Part shown: one piece after another, positions 52,626-63,442 of the stretch
Position numbering within the stretch: the first letter of the stretch is position 1
Layout of the letters: each line of letters starts with the position of its first letter
Assembly: GCA_016000265.1 (NCBI GenBank)
Contig: JAECRL010000004.1
Coordinates: 247,431-311,430, forward strand
DNA: 64,000 nucleotides
From: Burkholderiales bacterium
Lineage (GTDB): Bacteria > Pseudomonadota > Gammaproteobacteria > Burkholderiales > Burkholderiaceae_C
Reading direction: 5' to 3'
Translations under genes and position numbers: made by a program
The notes under the pieces: model-generated
The model's input: only the letters and a program-made list of their open reading frames with translations
What the model was told of the DNA's origin: nothing
Databases searched by the model: none

Positions 52626-53902
52626 ACGCCCTGCGCACGCCGCACCTGCCCCTGCTGGCGGCGCTCTACACCGCCCAGGGCCTGCCCTTTGGCTTCTTCA
52701 CGCTGGCGCTGCCCGTGCTCATGCGCGAGGCCGGCTGGTCCCTGACGGCGCTGGGCTTCCTGCAGTTCCTGGCCGCGCCCTGGGCCCTGAAGTTCCTGTG
52801 GGCCCCGGTGGTGGACCACCACGGCCGGCGTCGCACCTGGCTGCTGTCGATGCAGCTGTCGTCGTGCGCGCTGGCCTTGCTGATGGCGGCCATCGGCTTC
52901 CACGAAGGCAGCGTCGCGCTGTTCGGGGTGGTGTTCGTCTTCAACCTGTTTGCCGCCACGCAGGACGTGGCCACCGACGGCCTGGCCGTGCGCCTGCTCA
53001 ACGCGCAGCAGCGCGGGCTGGCCAACGGCATCCAGGTGGGGGCCTACCGCTTCGGCATGATCCTGGGCGGCGGGCTGCTGCTGTGGCTGTTCGCCCGCAC
53101 CAGCTGGCAGCTGACCTTCTTGTGCATGGCCGCCCTGCTGGCCTTGTTGACGCTGCCGGTGTGGCGCATGGCCGAGCCCCCGGCGCACCTGGCGGGCGCG
53201 GACGATGGGGCCTCGGCGTCGGCCCCAGTGCCCGCCACCGCCGCCTTGTTGTCGCCCGCGGCCCCGCCCCGAGGCCGCGCCCTGGCGCTGCTGTGGCTGC
53301 ACCGCGCCTTGCGCCCCGGGGTGCTGGCGCTGGCCGGCCTCATCTTCGCCTTTCGCTTCGGTGACCAGATGGTCAGCGGCCTGATCACGCCCTTCCTGCT
53401 GGACCAGGGCATCGACAAGGCCACGCTGGCGGTCATGAAGGGCGCCGTGGGCTCGGGCACCAGCCTGGCCGGTGCCGCGCTGGGCGGCTGGTTGATGCTG
53501 CGCACGGGCCGCCGGGGCGCCTTGCTGGGCAGCGGCCTGGCGCAGGTCGCCGTCTTCGGCCTGTACCTGCTGGCTGCGATGGGTTGGGGCGGCGTGCCGC
53601 TGCTGTGGGTGGCCACCGTGGCCGAGGGCCTCACCAGCACCCTGGTCACCGTGGCGCTGTTTTCCTTGATGATGGACGCGGCTGACCCGGCTCACGCCGG
53701 CACCGACTACACCCTGCTGGGCAGCGTCGGCGTGGCCCTGGCCAGCGTGGGCGGCATCGCCGGTGGGGCGCTGGGCGACGCCTTTGGCTACCCGGTGGCC
53801 TTCGTGGCCGGCGCGCTGGTCTCGCTGGCGGGCCTGGTGGCGCTGGTGCGCTGGCTGGACGCGCACCCCTTCAACCCGCGGGTGCAGCAGGCCTGGCGCT
53901 GA
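52622..53902 (+). CDS. Major facilitator superfamily transporter, AmpG-like
   Basis: A 426-residue MFS protein with about twelve helices. The N-terminal YTAQGLPFGFFTLALPVLMREAGWSLTALGFLQFLAAPWALKFLWAPVVDHHGRRR and the middle NLFAATQDVATDGLAVRLL match the AmpG-type branch, whose members carry muropeptides, peptides or siderophores; the substrate here is unknown. A Pro/Ala-rich cytoplasmic loop (about 200-235) separates the two halves. GTG start overlapping the upstream stop. Confidence 0.88.
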   Translation: MNALRTPHLPLLAALYTAQGLPFGFFTLALPVLMREAGWSLTALGFLQFLAAPWALKFLWAPVVDHHGRRRTWLLSMQLSSCALALLMAAIGFHEGSVALFGVVFVFNLFAATQDVATDGLAVRLLNAQQRGLANGIQVGAYRFGMILGGGLLLWLFARTSWQLTFLCMAALLALLTLPVWRMAEPPAHLAGADDGASASAPVPATAALLSPAAPPRGRALALLWLHRALRPGVLALAGLIFAFRFGDQMVSGLITPFLLDQGIDKATLAVMKGAVGSGTSLAGAALGGWLMLRTGRRGALLGSGLAQVAVFGLYLLAAMGWGGVPLLWVATVAEGLTSTLVTVALFSLMMDAADPAHAGTDYTLLGSVGVALASVGGIAGGALGDAFGYPVAFVAGALVSLAGLVALVRWLDAHPFNPRVQQAWR

Positions 53903-53922
53903 GGAACGCAGGCCCGTGCGCG

Positions 53923-53948
53923 CCTCACCTCACCTCACTTCACTTCAC
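53923..53948. repeat. Short tandem repeat, five copies of CYTCA
   Basis: Three CCTCA followed by two CTTCA units in a row, between convergent genes and running into the last codons of the DUF4197 gene. A simple slippage-prone microsatellite; no function implied. Confidence 0.6.
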
Positions 53949-54656
53949 CGCGCCGAACACCTTCTCGATGAGCCGGCTGCCCGCGCCCACCGGGTCCTGG
54001 CGGATCTTGCGTTCTTCTTCACCGATGATGGTGTAGAGGCCGTCCAGCGTCTTGCCCGTCACGTACTGCTCGACGCTGGCCTCTTCCTGCTTGACCAGGC
54101 CGAAGCCCGCGGCCTTGCCGGCCACGCGGTTGTAGCTTTTGGCCAGGCCCACCTTGCTGACGGCCTGGGTCACCACGGGCAGGAAGGACTGGCCCAGCGG
54201 GGCGCGGGTCTTGTCGGCGAAGAACCGGGTGACGGCGTCGTCGCCGCCCGAGAGGATCTGCTTGGCGTCTTGCACCGTCATGGATTTGACGGCCTTGACC
54301 AGCAGGTCGCGGCCCATGGGCACGGCGGCTTCGGCCGCGCGGTTCATGCCGGTGACGAGTTCGTCGACGGGCTTGCCTTGCCCCGTCATCCTCAGCAGCT
54401 TGGCCGCCTCTTCGAGGTAGGCCGGCAGGGGGATGCGCACCTTGGGATTGTCCAGGAAACCGCCGCTTTGCCCCAGCAGGGCCACGGCCGCGAGCGCGCC
54501 CTTTTCCAGGGCGGCTTTCAGGCCGCTGCCGACCTCCTTGTCGCTCAGGTCGCTCAGGGACAGGGCGCGGGCGTGTTGCAGCGTGCCCGTCACGAGCAGG
54601 GCAGCCAGGCTGGCGGCCGAGGTGGCCAGGTGTCGGTTGAAGTGTCGGCGTTGCAT
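53940..54656 (-). CDS. DUF4197 domain exported protein
   Basis: A 238-residue protein with an N-terminal export signal (MQRRHFNRHLATSAASLAALLVTG, resembling a Tat-like twin-Arg start RRHF) and the DUF4197 body: LSLSDLSDKEVGSGLKAALEKGALAAVALLGQSGGFLDNPKVRIPLP and the C-terminal TGKTLDGLYTIIGEEERKIRQDPVGAGSRLIEKVFG. Function is unknown. GGAG lies 7 bases before the ATG. Confidence 0.92.
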   Translation of the reverse strand: MQRRHFNRHLATSAASLAALLVTGTLQHARALSLSDLSDKEVGSGLKAALEKGALAAVALLGQSGGFLDNPKVRIPLPAYLEEAAKLLRMTGQGKPVDELVTGMNRAAEAAVPMGRDLLVKAVKSMTVQDAKQILSGGDDAVTRFFADKTRAPLGQSFLPVVTQAVSKVGLAKSYNRVAGKAAGFGLVKQEEASVEQYVTGKTLDGLYTIIGEEERKIRQDPVGAGSRLIEKVFGAVK

Positions 54657-54703
54657 GGGCGGGCTCCGGTGGGTGGGTTCCCCACTCTACCCGCCCCGGC
54701 GCA

Positions 54704-55153
54704 TCACGCCACCGTCGCGGCGTTGACCGCTTGCATGGCCCGCGCCGAGGTCGTGCGCAGCACCGGCAGGGGCAGGTCCCAGCGGTCGGCCAGGGTGCAC
54801 AGCAGGTCGTACTCGCCGTCGGCCAGGTGGCGGTCGCTTTCGCTCAAGGCCGCGCAGATCTGCAGCAGGATCAGGCGCAGGCCCACGTCGTCGACCTCGT
54901 CGAGCACCTGGTGCAGCTGCGTCAGGGGCAGGTGCGAGATGCCGGCCCACTGGTGGTTGGACGTCGCCATGAGGTCGTCGCACACGTTCTGCACCACGGC
55001 CATGAAGTCGGCGTGGCTCATGTCCAGCCGCCCCGGCACGTCGATGCGACGCAGGCCGTCCATTTCGGGGGCGCCGAGGTGGCCGTCGGACAGCAGGGTG
55101 AGGGCCACGATGCGGGCGGCGGCCTGGGGGCTGTTGCGGGTGTAGCTGCGCAT
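54704..55153 (-). CDS. TerB family tellurite-resistance-like protein
   Basis: A 149-residue helical protein with TerB-like features (AAARIVALTLLSDGHLGAPEMDGLRRI, D-x-H-L region; SESDRHLADGEYDLLCTLADRW), a family proposed to bind metal through acidic residues and to act in stress or tellurite tolerance. The ATG at 55153 has AGGAG 8 bases upstream, which decides the start against a longer frame. No other ter genes nearby, so a role in tellurite resistance is not implied. Confidence 0.8.
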   Translation of the reverse strand: MRSYTRNSPQAAARIVALTLLSDGHLGAPEMDGLRRIDVPGRLDMSHADFMAVVQNVCDDLMATSNHQWAGISHLPLTQLHQVLDEVDDVGLRLILLQICAALSESDRHLADGEYDLLCTLADRWDLPLPVLRTTSARAMQAVNAATVA

Positions 55154-55229
55154 GAAGGGGCTCCTGAAACAAGGGTGACAGGGCCACTTTAGGCAAAACG
55201 TCTGTTCGAGAAAATCAGATAATTGTTTG

Positions 55230-55997
55230 TTAAAGATCCATATTTCCCGATGTGTTGGTGTGCCTGTCAGGTGCCGCCGAAGCGCCACCCAGGTGCCCGG
55301 TCTTCACGAGGATCAAGGCGCCATCGGGGCCGGTGAACGGCGTGTGTTCGCTCCAGCAGGGGTTGCGCAGCCAGGTGCCCGCCGGGTAGCGGCCGTGTTC
55401 GTCTTCGAAGGTGCCTTGAAGCACCAGGATTTCTTCGCCGCCGGGGTGGACGTGGCGGTTGAAGCGGGTGTCGGGCGCCCAGCGCACCAGGGCCGTGTGC
55501 ACGCCGTCGTGCTCGTGCAGGGGCATCACGCTCAGGCCGGGCACGAGCCCGGGGCGCCAGGGGGTGGCGCGCGTGTCGATGCGCACCGAAGCCGTGTCGC
55601 CAGGGCCGAAATGGCAGAGTTTGACGAACAGCAGGCAGCCCGCTTGCGAGAACGGCGCGTGTGCGCTGCCGGGCGGGTTGCGCAGGTAGGTGCCCGCCGG
55701 GTGGGCGCCGTGCTCGTCTTCGAAGGTGCCTTGCAGCACCAGGATCTCTTCACCGCCCCCGTGGCGGTGGGCCGGGAAGCGAGCGCCCGGGTCGTAGCGG
55801 ACCACGCTGGTGGCGCGCGCCACCTCGCCGCCCTGGCGGTCCAGCAGGCGGCGGTGCACGCCCGTCTGCCCGGCGGGGTGCCAGGTGGCGGGCTCGGGCG
55901 AGTCGACCTCGCGGCGGCTGAGGTCGGCGCGCAGGCTCAGGTCGTCCGGCAGGGGGGCGGGGGTGGGCGCAACGGGGGAGGCCATCGGGGTGTTCAT
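55230..55997 (-). CDS. Double cupin (ChrR-like) protein
   Basis: A 255-residue protein with two cupin domains, each containing [30 protein letters not shown] metal-binding sequence: first [18 protein letters not shown] (about 72-89), second [18 protein letters not shown] (about 180-197). They resemble the anti-ECFsigma cupin of ChrR proteins. No zinc-binding anti-sigma N-domain is present. The coding DNA of the two domains shares an almost identical stretch. Probably metal-bound, cytoplasmic; substrate unknown. Confidence 0.85.
   Translation of the reverse strand: MNTPMASPVAPTPAPLPDDLSLRADLSRREVDSPEPATWHPAGQTGVHRRLLDRQGGEVARATSVVRYDPGARFPAHRHGGGEEILVLQGTFEDEHGAHPAGTYLRNPPGSAHAPFSQAGCLLFVKLCHFGPGDTASVRIDTRATPWRPGLVPGLSVMPLHEHDGVHTALVRWAPDTRFNRHVHPGGEEILVLQGTFEDEHGRYPAGTWLRNPCWSEHTPFTGPDGALILVKTGHLGGASAAPDRHTNTSGNMDL
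55362..55762 (-). repeat. Internal direct repeat in the double-cupin gene
   Basis: 55362-55447 and 55677-55762 are nearly identical at a constant offset of 315 bases (105 codons), including a shared run around GTCTTCGAAGGTGCCTTG. The identity at DNA level suggests recent duplication or gene conversion between the two cupin domains. Confidence 0.7.
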
Positions 55998-56120
55998 GCC
56001 GCCATGATGGCGCCGCACCCAAGCCGCAGCACCCCACAGGGACTCTGGCGGGCCGGGGCGCTATGCTGGTGGTTTGCTTTCAGCCCCCCTCACCCGCCAA
56101 CCGCCACCAGGAGACACACC

Positions 56121-57104
56121 GTGTTCAAGGCCATCCTGATCGAGAAAGACGAGCAGGGCCAGCGCGCTGCCCTCAAGGACATCGACGACGCCCAGTTGCC
56201 CGAGGGCAACGTCACCGTGAAGGTGGCGTGCTCCACGTTGAACTACAAGGACGGCTTGGCCATCACGGGCAAGTCGCCGGTGGTGCGCAAGTTCCCCATG
56301 GTGCCGGGCATCGACCTGGCGGGCACGGTGGAGGCCAGCACCCACCCCGACTGGCGCCCCGGTGACGCGGTGGTGCTCAATGGCTGGGGCGTGGGCGAAA
56401 CCCATTGGGGCGGCCTGGCCGAGCGCGCGCGCCTCAACGGCGACTGGCTGGTGCCCCTGCCGGCGGCCTTCACGCCGGCGCAGGCCATGGCCATCGGCAC
56501 GGCGGGCTACACGGCCATGCTGTGCGTGCTGGCGCTGGAGCGCCATGGCGTGCGCCCCGAGCACGGCGAGGTCGTCGTCACCGGCGCCGCCGGGGGCGTG
56601 GGCAGCGTGGCCGTGGCCTTGCTGGCCAAGCTGGGCTACACCGTGGCCGCCGTCACGGGCCGTCCGGCCGAAGCCGAGTACCTGAAGTCGCTGGGCGCGG
56701 CCAGCGTGCTGGCGCGCAGCGATTTCAACCAGCCGGGCAAGCCGCTGGCCAAGGAGCGCTGGGCCGGCGCGGTGGACACGGTGGGCAGCCACACCCTGGC
56801 CAACGTGTGTGCGCAGGCGAAGTACCGCGGCGTGGTCACGGCCTGTGGCCTGGCCGGGGGCATGGACCTGCCCGCCTCGGTGGCGCCCTTCATCTTGCGG
56901 GGCGTGACGCTGGCGGGCATCGACAGCGTGATGTGCCCGCGCGCCGACCGGCTGCTGGCGTGGCAGCGCCTGGCCACGGACCTGGATCTCGGCAAGCTCG
57001 ACCTCATCACCCGCGAAATCAGCCTGGCCGAGGCCATTCCCGTGGCGCAGCAGCTGCTCGACGGGCAGGTGCGCGGCCGCGTGGTGGTGCGCGTGGCGGC
57101 TTGA
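56121..57104 (+). CDS. acuI: Acrylyl-CoA reductase AcuI / YhdH-type MDR oxidoreductase
   Basis: A 327-residue medium-chain dehydrogenase/reductase of the YhdH/AcuI branch: [20 protein letters not shown] at the N-terminus, [64 protein letters not shown] (NADPH-binding), and the zinc-less active site. AcuI reduces acryloyl-CoA to propionyl-CoA with NADPH. The GTG at 56121 has AGGAGA about 7 bases upstream. Confidence 0.92.
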   Translation: MFKAILIEKDEQGQRAALKDIDDAQLPEGNVTVKVACSTLNYKDGLAITGKSPVVRKFPMVPGIDLAGTVEASTHPDWRPGDAVVLNGWGVGETHWGGLAERARLNGDWLVPLPAAFTPAQAMAIGTAGYTAMLCVLALERHGVRPEHGEVVVTGAAGGVGSVAVALLAKLGYTVAAVTGRPAEAEYLKSLGAASVLARSDFNQPGKPLAKERWAGAVDTVGSHTLANVCAQAKYRGVVTACGLAGGMDLPASVAPFILRGVTLAGIDSVMCPRADRLLAWQRLATDLDLGKLDLITREISLAEAIPVAQQLLDGQVRGRVVVRVAA

Positions 57105-57266
57105 TGCGGCCCCTCGGACGAGGTGACACGAGGTAAGCGACGTCTCCGCCTGCTGCGCCGTGGCTGAGGCGGCGGCCCTCAGGGGCACAATCCGGCGCGG
57201 AGGCCCCCCGCGTCTGGCGGGGCCGCGTTCGAGTTCGAGTTTCACCGAGTCAAGCAGGAGGGTGTC

Positions 57267-58388
57267 ATGCAACGTCAGCGTCGATTGGCCATCGGGGCCG
57301 TGCCCGTGATGCTGCTGAGCGCCTGCGGAGGCGGCGGCGGTGGGGCCGACAACGCGGCGGCAGAAGAAGAGGCGCGTCGGCGCGCGGCGGCGGGGGGCGA
57401 TGGAAGCGCGCCAGGCCCCGCACCCGCACCTGCGCCCTTGCCACCGTCTGGCGTGGCCTACGGCAGCATGGGCCGCGCCTCCCTGGGCGTGGGCGCTGCG
57501 CTCAACGGCGCCCTGCCCTTCCCGGCCGACAACGCCTGGAACACCGACATCAGCGGCGCGCCGGTGGACCCGAACTCCGCCAACCTGATCGCCAGCATCG
57601 GGCTCAACGTCGGCCTGCACCCGGACTTCGGCTCGGGCACCTACCAGGGCCAGCCCATCGGCATCCCGTACCAGGTGGTGGCGGGCACGCAGCCCCTGGT
57701 GCGCATCCAGTACTCGGTCGACGGCGACGCCTCGCAGGCCTATGGCGACGAGAGCGACCCGGGCCCCTACCCCATCCCGTTGACGGCGCCCATCGAGGGC
57801 GGGCCGGCCAGCACGGGTGACCGCCACGTGCTCGTGATCGACCGCGACAACAACCGCCTCTACGAGATCGGGCCAGCCTACCCGCGTGCCGGTTTCTGGG
57901 AGTGCATGGCCGGGGCCATTTTTCACCTCGACAGCAACAACGTGCGGCCGACCGCCCAGCCTCGCTGGACCAGCGCCGACGCCGCGGGCCTGCCCATTTT
58001 TCCGGGCCTGGTGCGCCACGACGAGGCCCGCCTGGGCGCGGGGGGCATCCGCCACGCCTTGCGCTTCACGGTGCAGCGCAGCCGCCGGGCCTACGTGCCG
58101 CCGGCCACCCACTACGCGTCGAGCAACACGGACGCGAACCTGCCGCCCATGGGCATGCGGGTGCGGCTGAAGGCTTCGTATGTGATCCCGAGCACGTTCT
58201 CGCCGGAGTCTCAGGCGATCTTGCAGGCCTTGAAGACCCACGGGATGTTCGTGGCCGACAACGGTGGCAACTGGTTCATCAGTGGCGCGCCGAACGACAA
58301 TTGGGACAACGATCGCCTCAACAGCGAGCTGGGCTCGGTCAAGGGCAGTCAGTTCGAGGTCGTCAGGATGGAGGGGCTGGTGACCTGA
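57267..58388 (+). CDS. Predicted lipoprotein of unknown function
   Basis: A 373-residue protein with a lipoprotein signal peptide (VPVMLLSACGG, lipobox L-S-A-C, cysteine about residue 20), then a Gly/Ala/Pro-rich spacer to residue ~65, then a globular domain (FPADNAWNTDISGAPVDPNS; GLHPDFGSGTYQGQPIGIPYQVVAGTQP; HVLVIDRDNNRLYEIGPAYP; NGGNWFISGAPNDNWDND). This resembles uncharacterised exported proteins of bacteria; I assign no function. AGGAGG precedes the ATG at a good distance. Confidence 0.8.
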   Translation: MQRQRRLAIGAVPVMLLSACGGGGGGADNAAAEEEARRRAAAGGDGSAPGPAPAPAPLPPSGVAYGSMGRASLGVGAALNGALPFPADNAWNTDISGAPVDPNSANLIASIGLNVGLHPDFGSGTYQGQPIGIPYQVVAGTQPLVRIQYSVDGDASQAYGDESDPGPYPIPLTAPIEGGPASTGDRHVLVIDRDNNRLYEIGPAYPRAGFWECMAGAIFHLDSNNVRPTAQPRWTSADAAGLPIFPGLVRHDEARLGAGGIRHALRFTVQRSRRAYVPPATHYASSNTDANLPPMGMRVRLKASYVIPSTFSPESQAILQALKTHGMFVADNGGNWFISGAPNDNWDNDRLNSELGSVKGSQFEVVRMEGLVT

Positions 58389-58449
58389 TCACCGGCCCAT
58401 CATTCGCGCATCACCCGCCTGTTCGGCGGGCTCCGGCTCAAGCTCCGGC

Positions 58450-58686
58450 TCAGTGGCCCGCGCCGTGGTAAGCCCGGCGCAGGTTCGCGACGGCGGCCTG
58501 GCGGCGGGCGCGGTTGCTCAGCACGCTGTCGCGCAGCAGCACACCGAAGGCCAGCAGCGTCAGGGCGCCGTGCAGGCCGTGTCCCTGGACGAGCAGCACG
58601 AGGGCGGTCGCGCCGGTCAGCGCGCAGCCGATGGTCGACCACGAGCGGGTGCGTTGCCACGGCGAGGGAGAGGTCGTCAGGCTCAT
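58450..58686 (-). CDS. Small membrane protein
   Basis: A 78-residue protein with one or two hydrophobic segments (IGCALTGATALVLLVQG, LHGALTLLAFGVLL) and a basic C-terminus (RARRQAAVANLRRAYHG). The ATG at 58686 was chosen: GGAGG lies about 6 bases upstream. No family recognised. It follows the CrtC-like gene on the same strand, after a 163-base spacer that shows nothing else. Confidence 0.7.
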   Translation of the reverse strand: MSLTTSPSPWQRTRSWSTIGCALTGATALVLLVQGHGLHGALTLLAFGVLLRDSVLSNRARRQAAVANLRRAYHGAGH

Positions 58687-58849
58687 GGGGCCTCCAGGTT
58701 CGAGGGGGACGCCATTCGTGATTTGGCGCACGCTTTCTTTGTAGGGCCCTATCCGATTCCATGCAAGCTGGGGATCCCCCGCTCGAGAGGTCATCTCCCA
58801 GGGAAAGCCCTCAAAAAGCGCCCATCTGGCCTGCTTTTGAAACGATTGA

Positions 58850-59989
58850 TCACAACTTCATCGCCCCGGCGTAGCCCGTCATCTCCAGGTAGCCGGTGCC
58901 CAGGGGGCGACCCTGTTCGTCCAGCAGGTCGCTCAGGCCCTCCCAGTAGACGCCACCGGTGCTCGCGCGGCTGTCGAGTTCCTGGGCGTCCAGGCGGGCG
59001 CGCACGGTGAGCGCTCGGCCGGCCACCTCGACCTGCCAGACCACGGGGTAGCGGGCGCGCGTGGCGGGGCTGGTCCACCAGCGCAGGGGCGAAAAGCGCA
59101 CCTCATCGGGCGACAGCGAGCGGGTGGCGCCGCTGGCGGTGCGCAGGCTGCCGCCGGCCCACAGGGCGCTGCCGTCGCGCCGGCGCAGGCGAAAGGCGGT
59201 GAGCGCGCCGCCGTCGTGCAGGTTCACGCCGACCCAGTCCCAGCCCACGGCGTCGGCGTCGAGCAGGGACTCGCTCCATTCGTGGTCCAGCCAGGCGCGG
59301 CCTTGCACGGTCGAGCTGCGTCCGCCTCGCCCGAGGCTGCCGCTCACGCGCAGCTGCGGGTGCGAGTAGTAACGGCTGGCCTGCTCCGGGCGCGGGCCCT
59401 TGCGCGAGAAGCCCGCCTCGCCTTGCAGCAGCACGGGCTGGGTTTGCTCGAAGCGCAGGTCGAAGTCGAAGTCGCGGGCGCGGATGCGGCTGGTGTAGAC
59501 GCTGCGCTCGACGGGGCCGCTGCGCGCCAGCGTCCAGTCGCGCAGGTTCACGCGGGTGTCGCCCTCGGCGGCCTCGGCCAGGCCGAAGCCGGTGCGCGCG
59601 ATGCGCTGGTCGTGCACCAGGCGGCCTGCCTGCGGGTCGCTGAGGGCGGCGTGGGCGAAGACCAGCTGGCGCGCGGCGAAGGCGCTGGGGTGGCCGGCGG
59701 CGCTGTCCACGCGGGAGCGAAAGAAGGTGACTTGGAAGCCCAGCTCGGGCCCGCCCGCCGTGGCCAGCGTGCCGGTCAGGTACCACCATTCGGTGCGCAG
59801 GGCGGGGTGCGCGCCGAAGTCCCGCGGGAAGACCAGGGGTTCGCCGCGGCGCAGCAGGGTGCTGGCCTGGGGCGCAGTCGGCTTGGCTGGGGCGTGGAGG
59901 GGGGCGCCCAGCAGCGTCAGGATGGGCAGGGTCGGCAGGCGGCTCAGGCTGCTGAGGGTGAGGGCCAGGGCTCGGCGTCGGTCGTTCAT
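58850..59989 (-). CDS. Secreted lipocalin-like (CrtC/AttH, COG5621) protein
   Basis: A 379-residue exported protein: signal peptide-like N-terminus, then FPRDFGAHPALRTEWWYLTGTLATAGGPELGFQVTFFRSR, FAHAALSD, GRAWLDHEWSESLLDADAVGWDWVGVNLHDGGALTAFRLRRRDG and EGLSDLLDEQGRPLGTGYLEMTGY. These are the signature blocks of the lipocalin-like AttH/CrtC family, predicted hydrolases or hydratases. It is the last gene of an ABC ATPase-permease-secreted protein unit, 4 bases after the permease gene. Substrate unknown. Confidence 0.93.
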   Translation of the reverse strand: MNDRRRALALTLSSLSRLPTLPILTLLGAPLHAPAKPTAPQASTLLRRGEPLVFPRDFGAHPALRTEWWYLTGTLATAGGPELGFQVTFFRSRVDSAAGHPSAFAARQLVFAHAALSDPQAGRLVHDQRIARTGFGLAEAAEGDTRVNLRDWTLARSGPVERSVYTSRIRARDFDFDLRFEQTQPVLLQGEAGFSRKGPRPEQASRYYSHPQLRVSGSLGRGGRSSTVQGRAWLDHEWSESLLDADAVGWDWVGVNLHDGGALTAFRLRRRDGSALWAGGSLRTASGATRSLSPDEVRFSPLRWWTSPATRARYPVVWQVEVAGRALTVRARLDAQELDSRASTGGVYWEGLSDLLDEQGRPLGTGYLEMTGYAGAMKL

Positions 59990-59993
59990 GCGC

Positions 59994-62631
59994 TCACCAG
60001 TCTTCCTTGACGGCCAGCAGCACGTCGCGCCCGGCGGCCGAGCGGGCGGCCAGCCAGGCCGTGAGCGTGCCGGCGGCGACCACGCTCAGGCACAGCGCGC
60101 CCAGGTGGGCCCAGGGCAGCAGCAGGTCCATGGTCCAGTGGAAGCTTTGCGGGTTGACCACGTGCACCAGCACCACGCTGACGGCCAGGCCCAGCAGCAA
60201 GCCCATGAGGGCGCCCACGCCGGTGAAGGCCGCGCCCTCGCCGGCCACGATGCCCAGCACCTGCCGGCGCGTGAAACCCAGGTGACTGAGCAGGCCGAAC
60301 TCCTTGCGCCGCGCCAGCACCTGCGCGGAAAAGCTCGCCGCGGTGCCGAACAGCCCGATGCCGATGGCCACGGCCTGAAGCCAGTAGGTGACGGCGAAGC
60401 TGCGGTCGAAGATGCGCAGCGTGAGCTGGCGGATCTCGCCCGGTGCGGCGAACTCGATCCGCGCGCCGTCGATGCCGCGTGCCCGGGCCGCCGCGCGGAT
60501 GTCGTTTTGCAGGGCGGGCACCTGGGCATCCGCGCGCAGCCACAGGGCGACGTCGTTGACCTCGTCGAGCGGCTCGCCGCTCAGGCGCCGGTGGTCGGCC
60601 TCGTCCATGACGATGGCGCCTTGCTGGCGGGCGTAGTCGCGCCAGACGCCGCGAACCAGGGCCGCCACCGGCGGCTCGCCCGCGCGCAGCGGCAGCTGCA
60701 GCGTGCCGCCCACCCGCGCGCCGTGCAGGTCGACCAGGGCCTCGCTGACGTAGATGGCGACCCGACCGGCTTGCGCGGGCGCGAGCTCGCCCACCAGGGG
60801 CAGGCTGCGCGCGGGGTCATCGAGGCGGCGAGAGATGAGCGCGATGGGCGCGTGCTGCGCACCCAGGCTCAGCGAGCTCACGCGCACGCCGTCCACCCGG
60901 ATCACGCCGTTCAGGCGGGCGATGTCGCCGAGCAGCGCGCGGGGGATGCGCGGGGCGCTTCCTCCCCCGCCCTCTCCCCCTTCCCCTGTGCCGCCCGGCG
61001 GGCTCAGGCGCGCATACAGGTCGGCCGGCAGGACCACGTCCAGCCAGGTGGTGACCGACTCGCGGAAGCTGGCGACCATGACGGTCAGCGCCACCGACAG
61101 GCTCAAGCTGGCGACCACGCCCGCGGTGGCGATGGTGGCGGTGTGCCGCATGCGCCGCGTGCGCTCGATGGCCAGCAGCCAGGTGGCGCGCTGCGGCGCG
61201 GGCCAGCGGCCCAGCGCGAGTTGCACCGCGGCGGGCACGCAGGCGATGCCGCCCAGAAGGATGGCCGCCACCGAGAGGTAGGCCCACAGCGGCACCCCGC
61301 CCACGGGCGGCAGCAGGGCCAGGACGGCGCCCAGCGCGAGCAAGGCCGGGCCCAGCCACCGGCTGCCGCCTGCGGCCTGGGCGTCACCCAGCCCCTTGAG
61401 CGCCTGCGCCGGCGCGATGCCTTGCGCCGCGCGCGCCGGCAGCCAGCCCCCGGCCACGGCGGCCGCCACACCGAGTGCGCCATAGAGCGCCGCGGCGCCC
61501 GCCGACCACTGCAGCGTCGGCGCGATGCCGGGGAAATAGCCGCCGCCCAGGTCGCCCGAGAGCAGGCGCAGCGCCAGCGCCGCCAGGCCCGTGCCCAGCG
61601 CCAGGCCCAGCGCCGAGCCCAGCACGCCGATGGCGGCGGATTCGCACAGCACCAGGGCCAGGCGCTCGCGGGCGCTCAGGCCCAGCACGCCCAGCAAAGC
61701 CAGCTGAGGCAGCCGCTTGGCCACCGACAGCGACAGGATGGAAAACACCAGGAAGGCCCCCGTGAACAGGGCCACCAGCGCCAGCACCGTCAGGTTGACG
61801 CGGTAGGCGCGCGACATGTTGGAGACGCGTTGCGTGGCGCCGTCCGGGGACTCGCTGACCACGCCCGCGGGCAGGCCGAGGGCGAGCGCCGCCGCCGCGG
61901 GCTGGGCGCCGTCGACCAGCTTGACGTCGAGCCGGCTGAGCCGCCCGAGCAGCCCGAAGTGCCCCTGCGCACCGGCGATGTCCATCACGCCGATGGCCTC
62001 GCCGCCCGCGGTGACCCCGCCGATGACGCGCAGCCGCGCGCGGTGGGCGCCGACCTGCACGACGAGGGGGGCGCCCACGTCCACGCCCAGGCGCTGGCGG
62101 GCCAGGGCGTTGAGCGAGACGGTGTCGGGCGAGAACAGCTCGCGTCCATCGACGGCCTGACGGGGGCCTGGAGGGGGCGTCAGCCGGGGGATCAGCGCCG
62201 GCGCCAGGGGCCCGGCCACCAGCGGGTCCAGCCCGATCAGGCGCAGGCGCTGGGGCCGCCCTTGCGCGTCGGGCGCCTGGGCGACGAGGTCGATCACCGG
62301 GCTGACCTGGGCCACCAGGGCGTGCGTGGCCACGCGGGGGTAGAGCGCTTCGTCCAGCGTGCCGTGGGCGGCTTTCAGGCTGAGGTCGGCCTGGCCGTTG
62401 ACCGAGCGCACCGCCGCGCTGAACTCGCTGAGCGCCGAGGCGTTGATGAGGTGCACCGAGAACGCCAGCGCCACGCCCAGCAGCACGGCCAGCACCGCGG
62501 TGGCGTGGCGCAGCGCGTGGTGGCGCATGTCGGGCCAGGTGTAGCGCGCCAGCAGGCGACCCATCAGGCGAGCCGTCAGCAGACCCGTCAGGCCCGCGGA
62601 GGCCCCCCAGCCGGGCGCGCCGGGCCCGCCG

Positions 62632-62642
<11 letters not shown>
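59994..62642 (-). CDS. FtsX-like ABC transporter permease, large type
   Basis: An 882-residue integral membrane protein of the MacB/FtsX permease class with two FtsX repeats. Hydrophobic helices cluster near 50-70, 290-430 ([47 protein letters not shown]), 470-500 and 770-870 ([52 protein letters not shown]). Large periplasmic domains lie between them. The ATG at 62642 overlaps the ATPase gene by 11 bases; an ATG at 62564 is an alternative start. With the ATPase and secreted protein it resembles the AttEFGH-type export/extraction systems. Confidence 0.92.
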
Positions 62643-63291
<649 letters not shown>

Positions 63292-63442
63292 GCCCGCAGC
63301 ATATCCGCAGCTGATCCGGGCCTGCTTGTCATGGGGCCATCACGGCGTGGCCATAATCTGTTCACAGGTGTGGCGTGCGCGGTGGGTTGCCGCGCAGATC
63401 CGTGCGCGCACCGCAGGGCAACTGGAACGGATCGAGGTCGAT

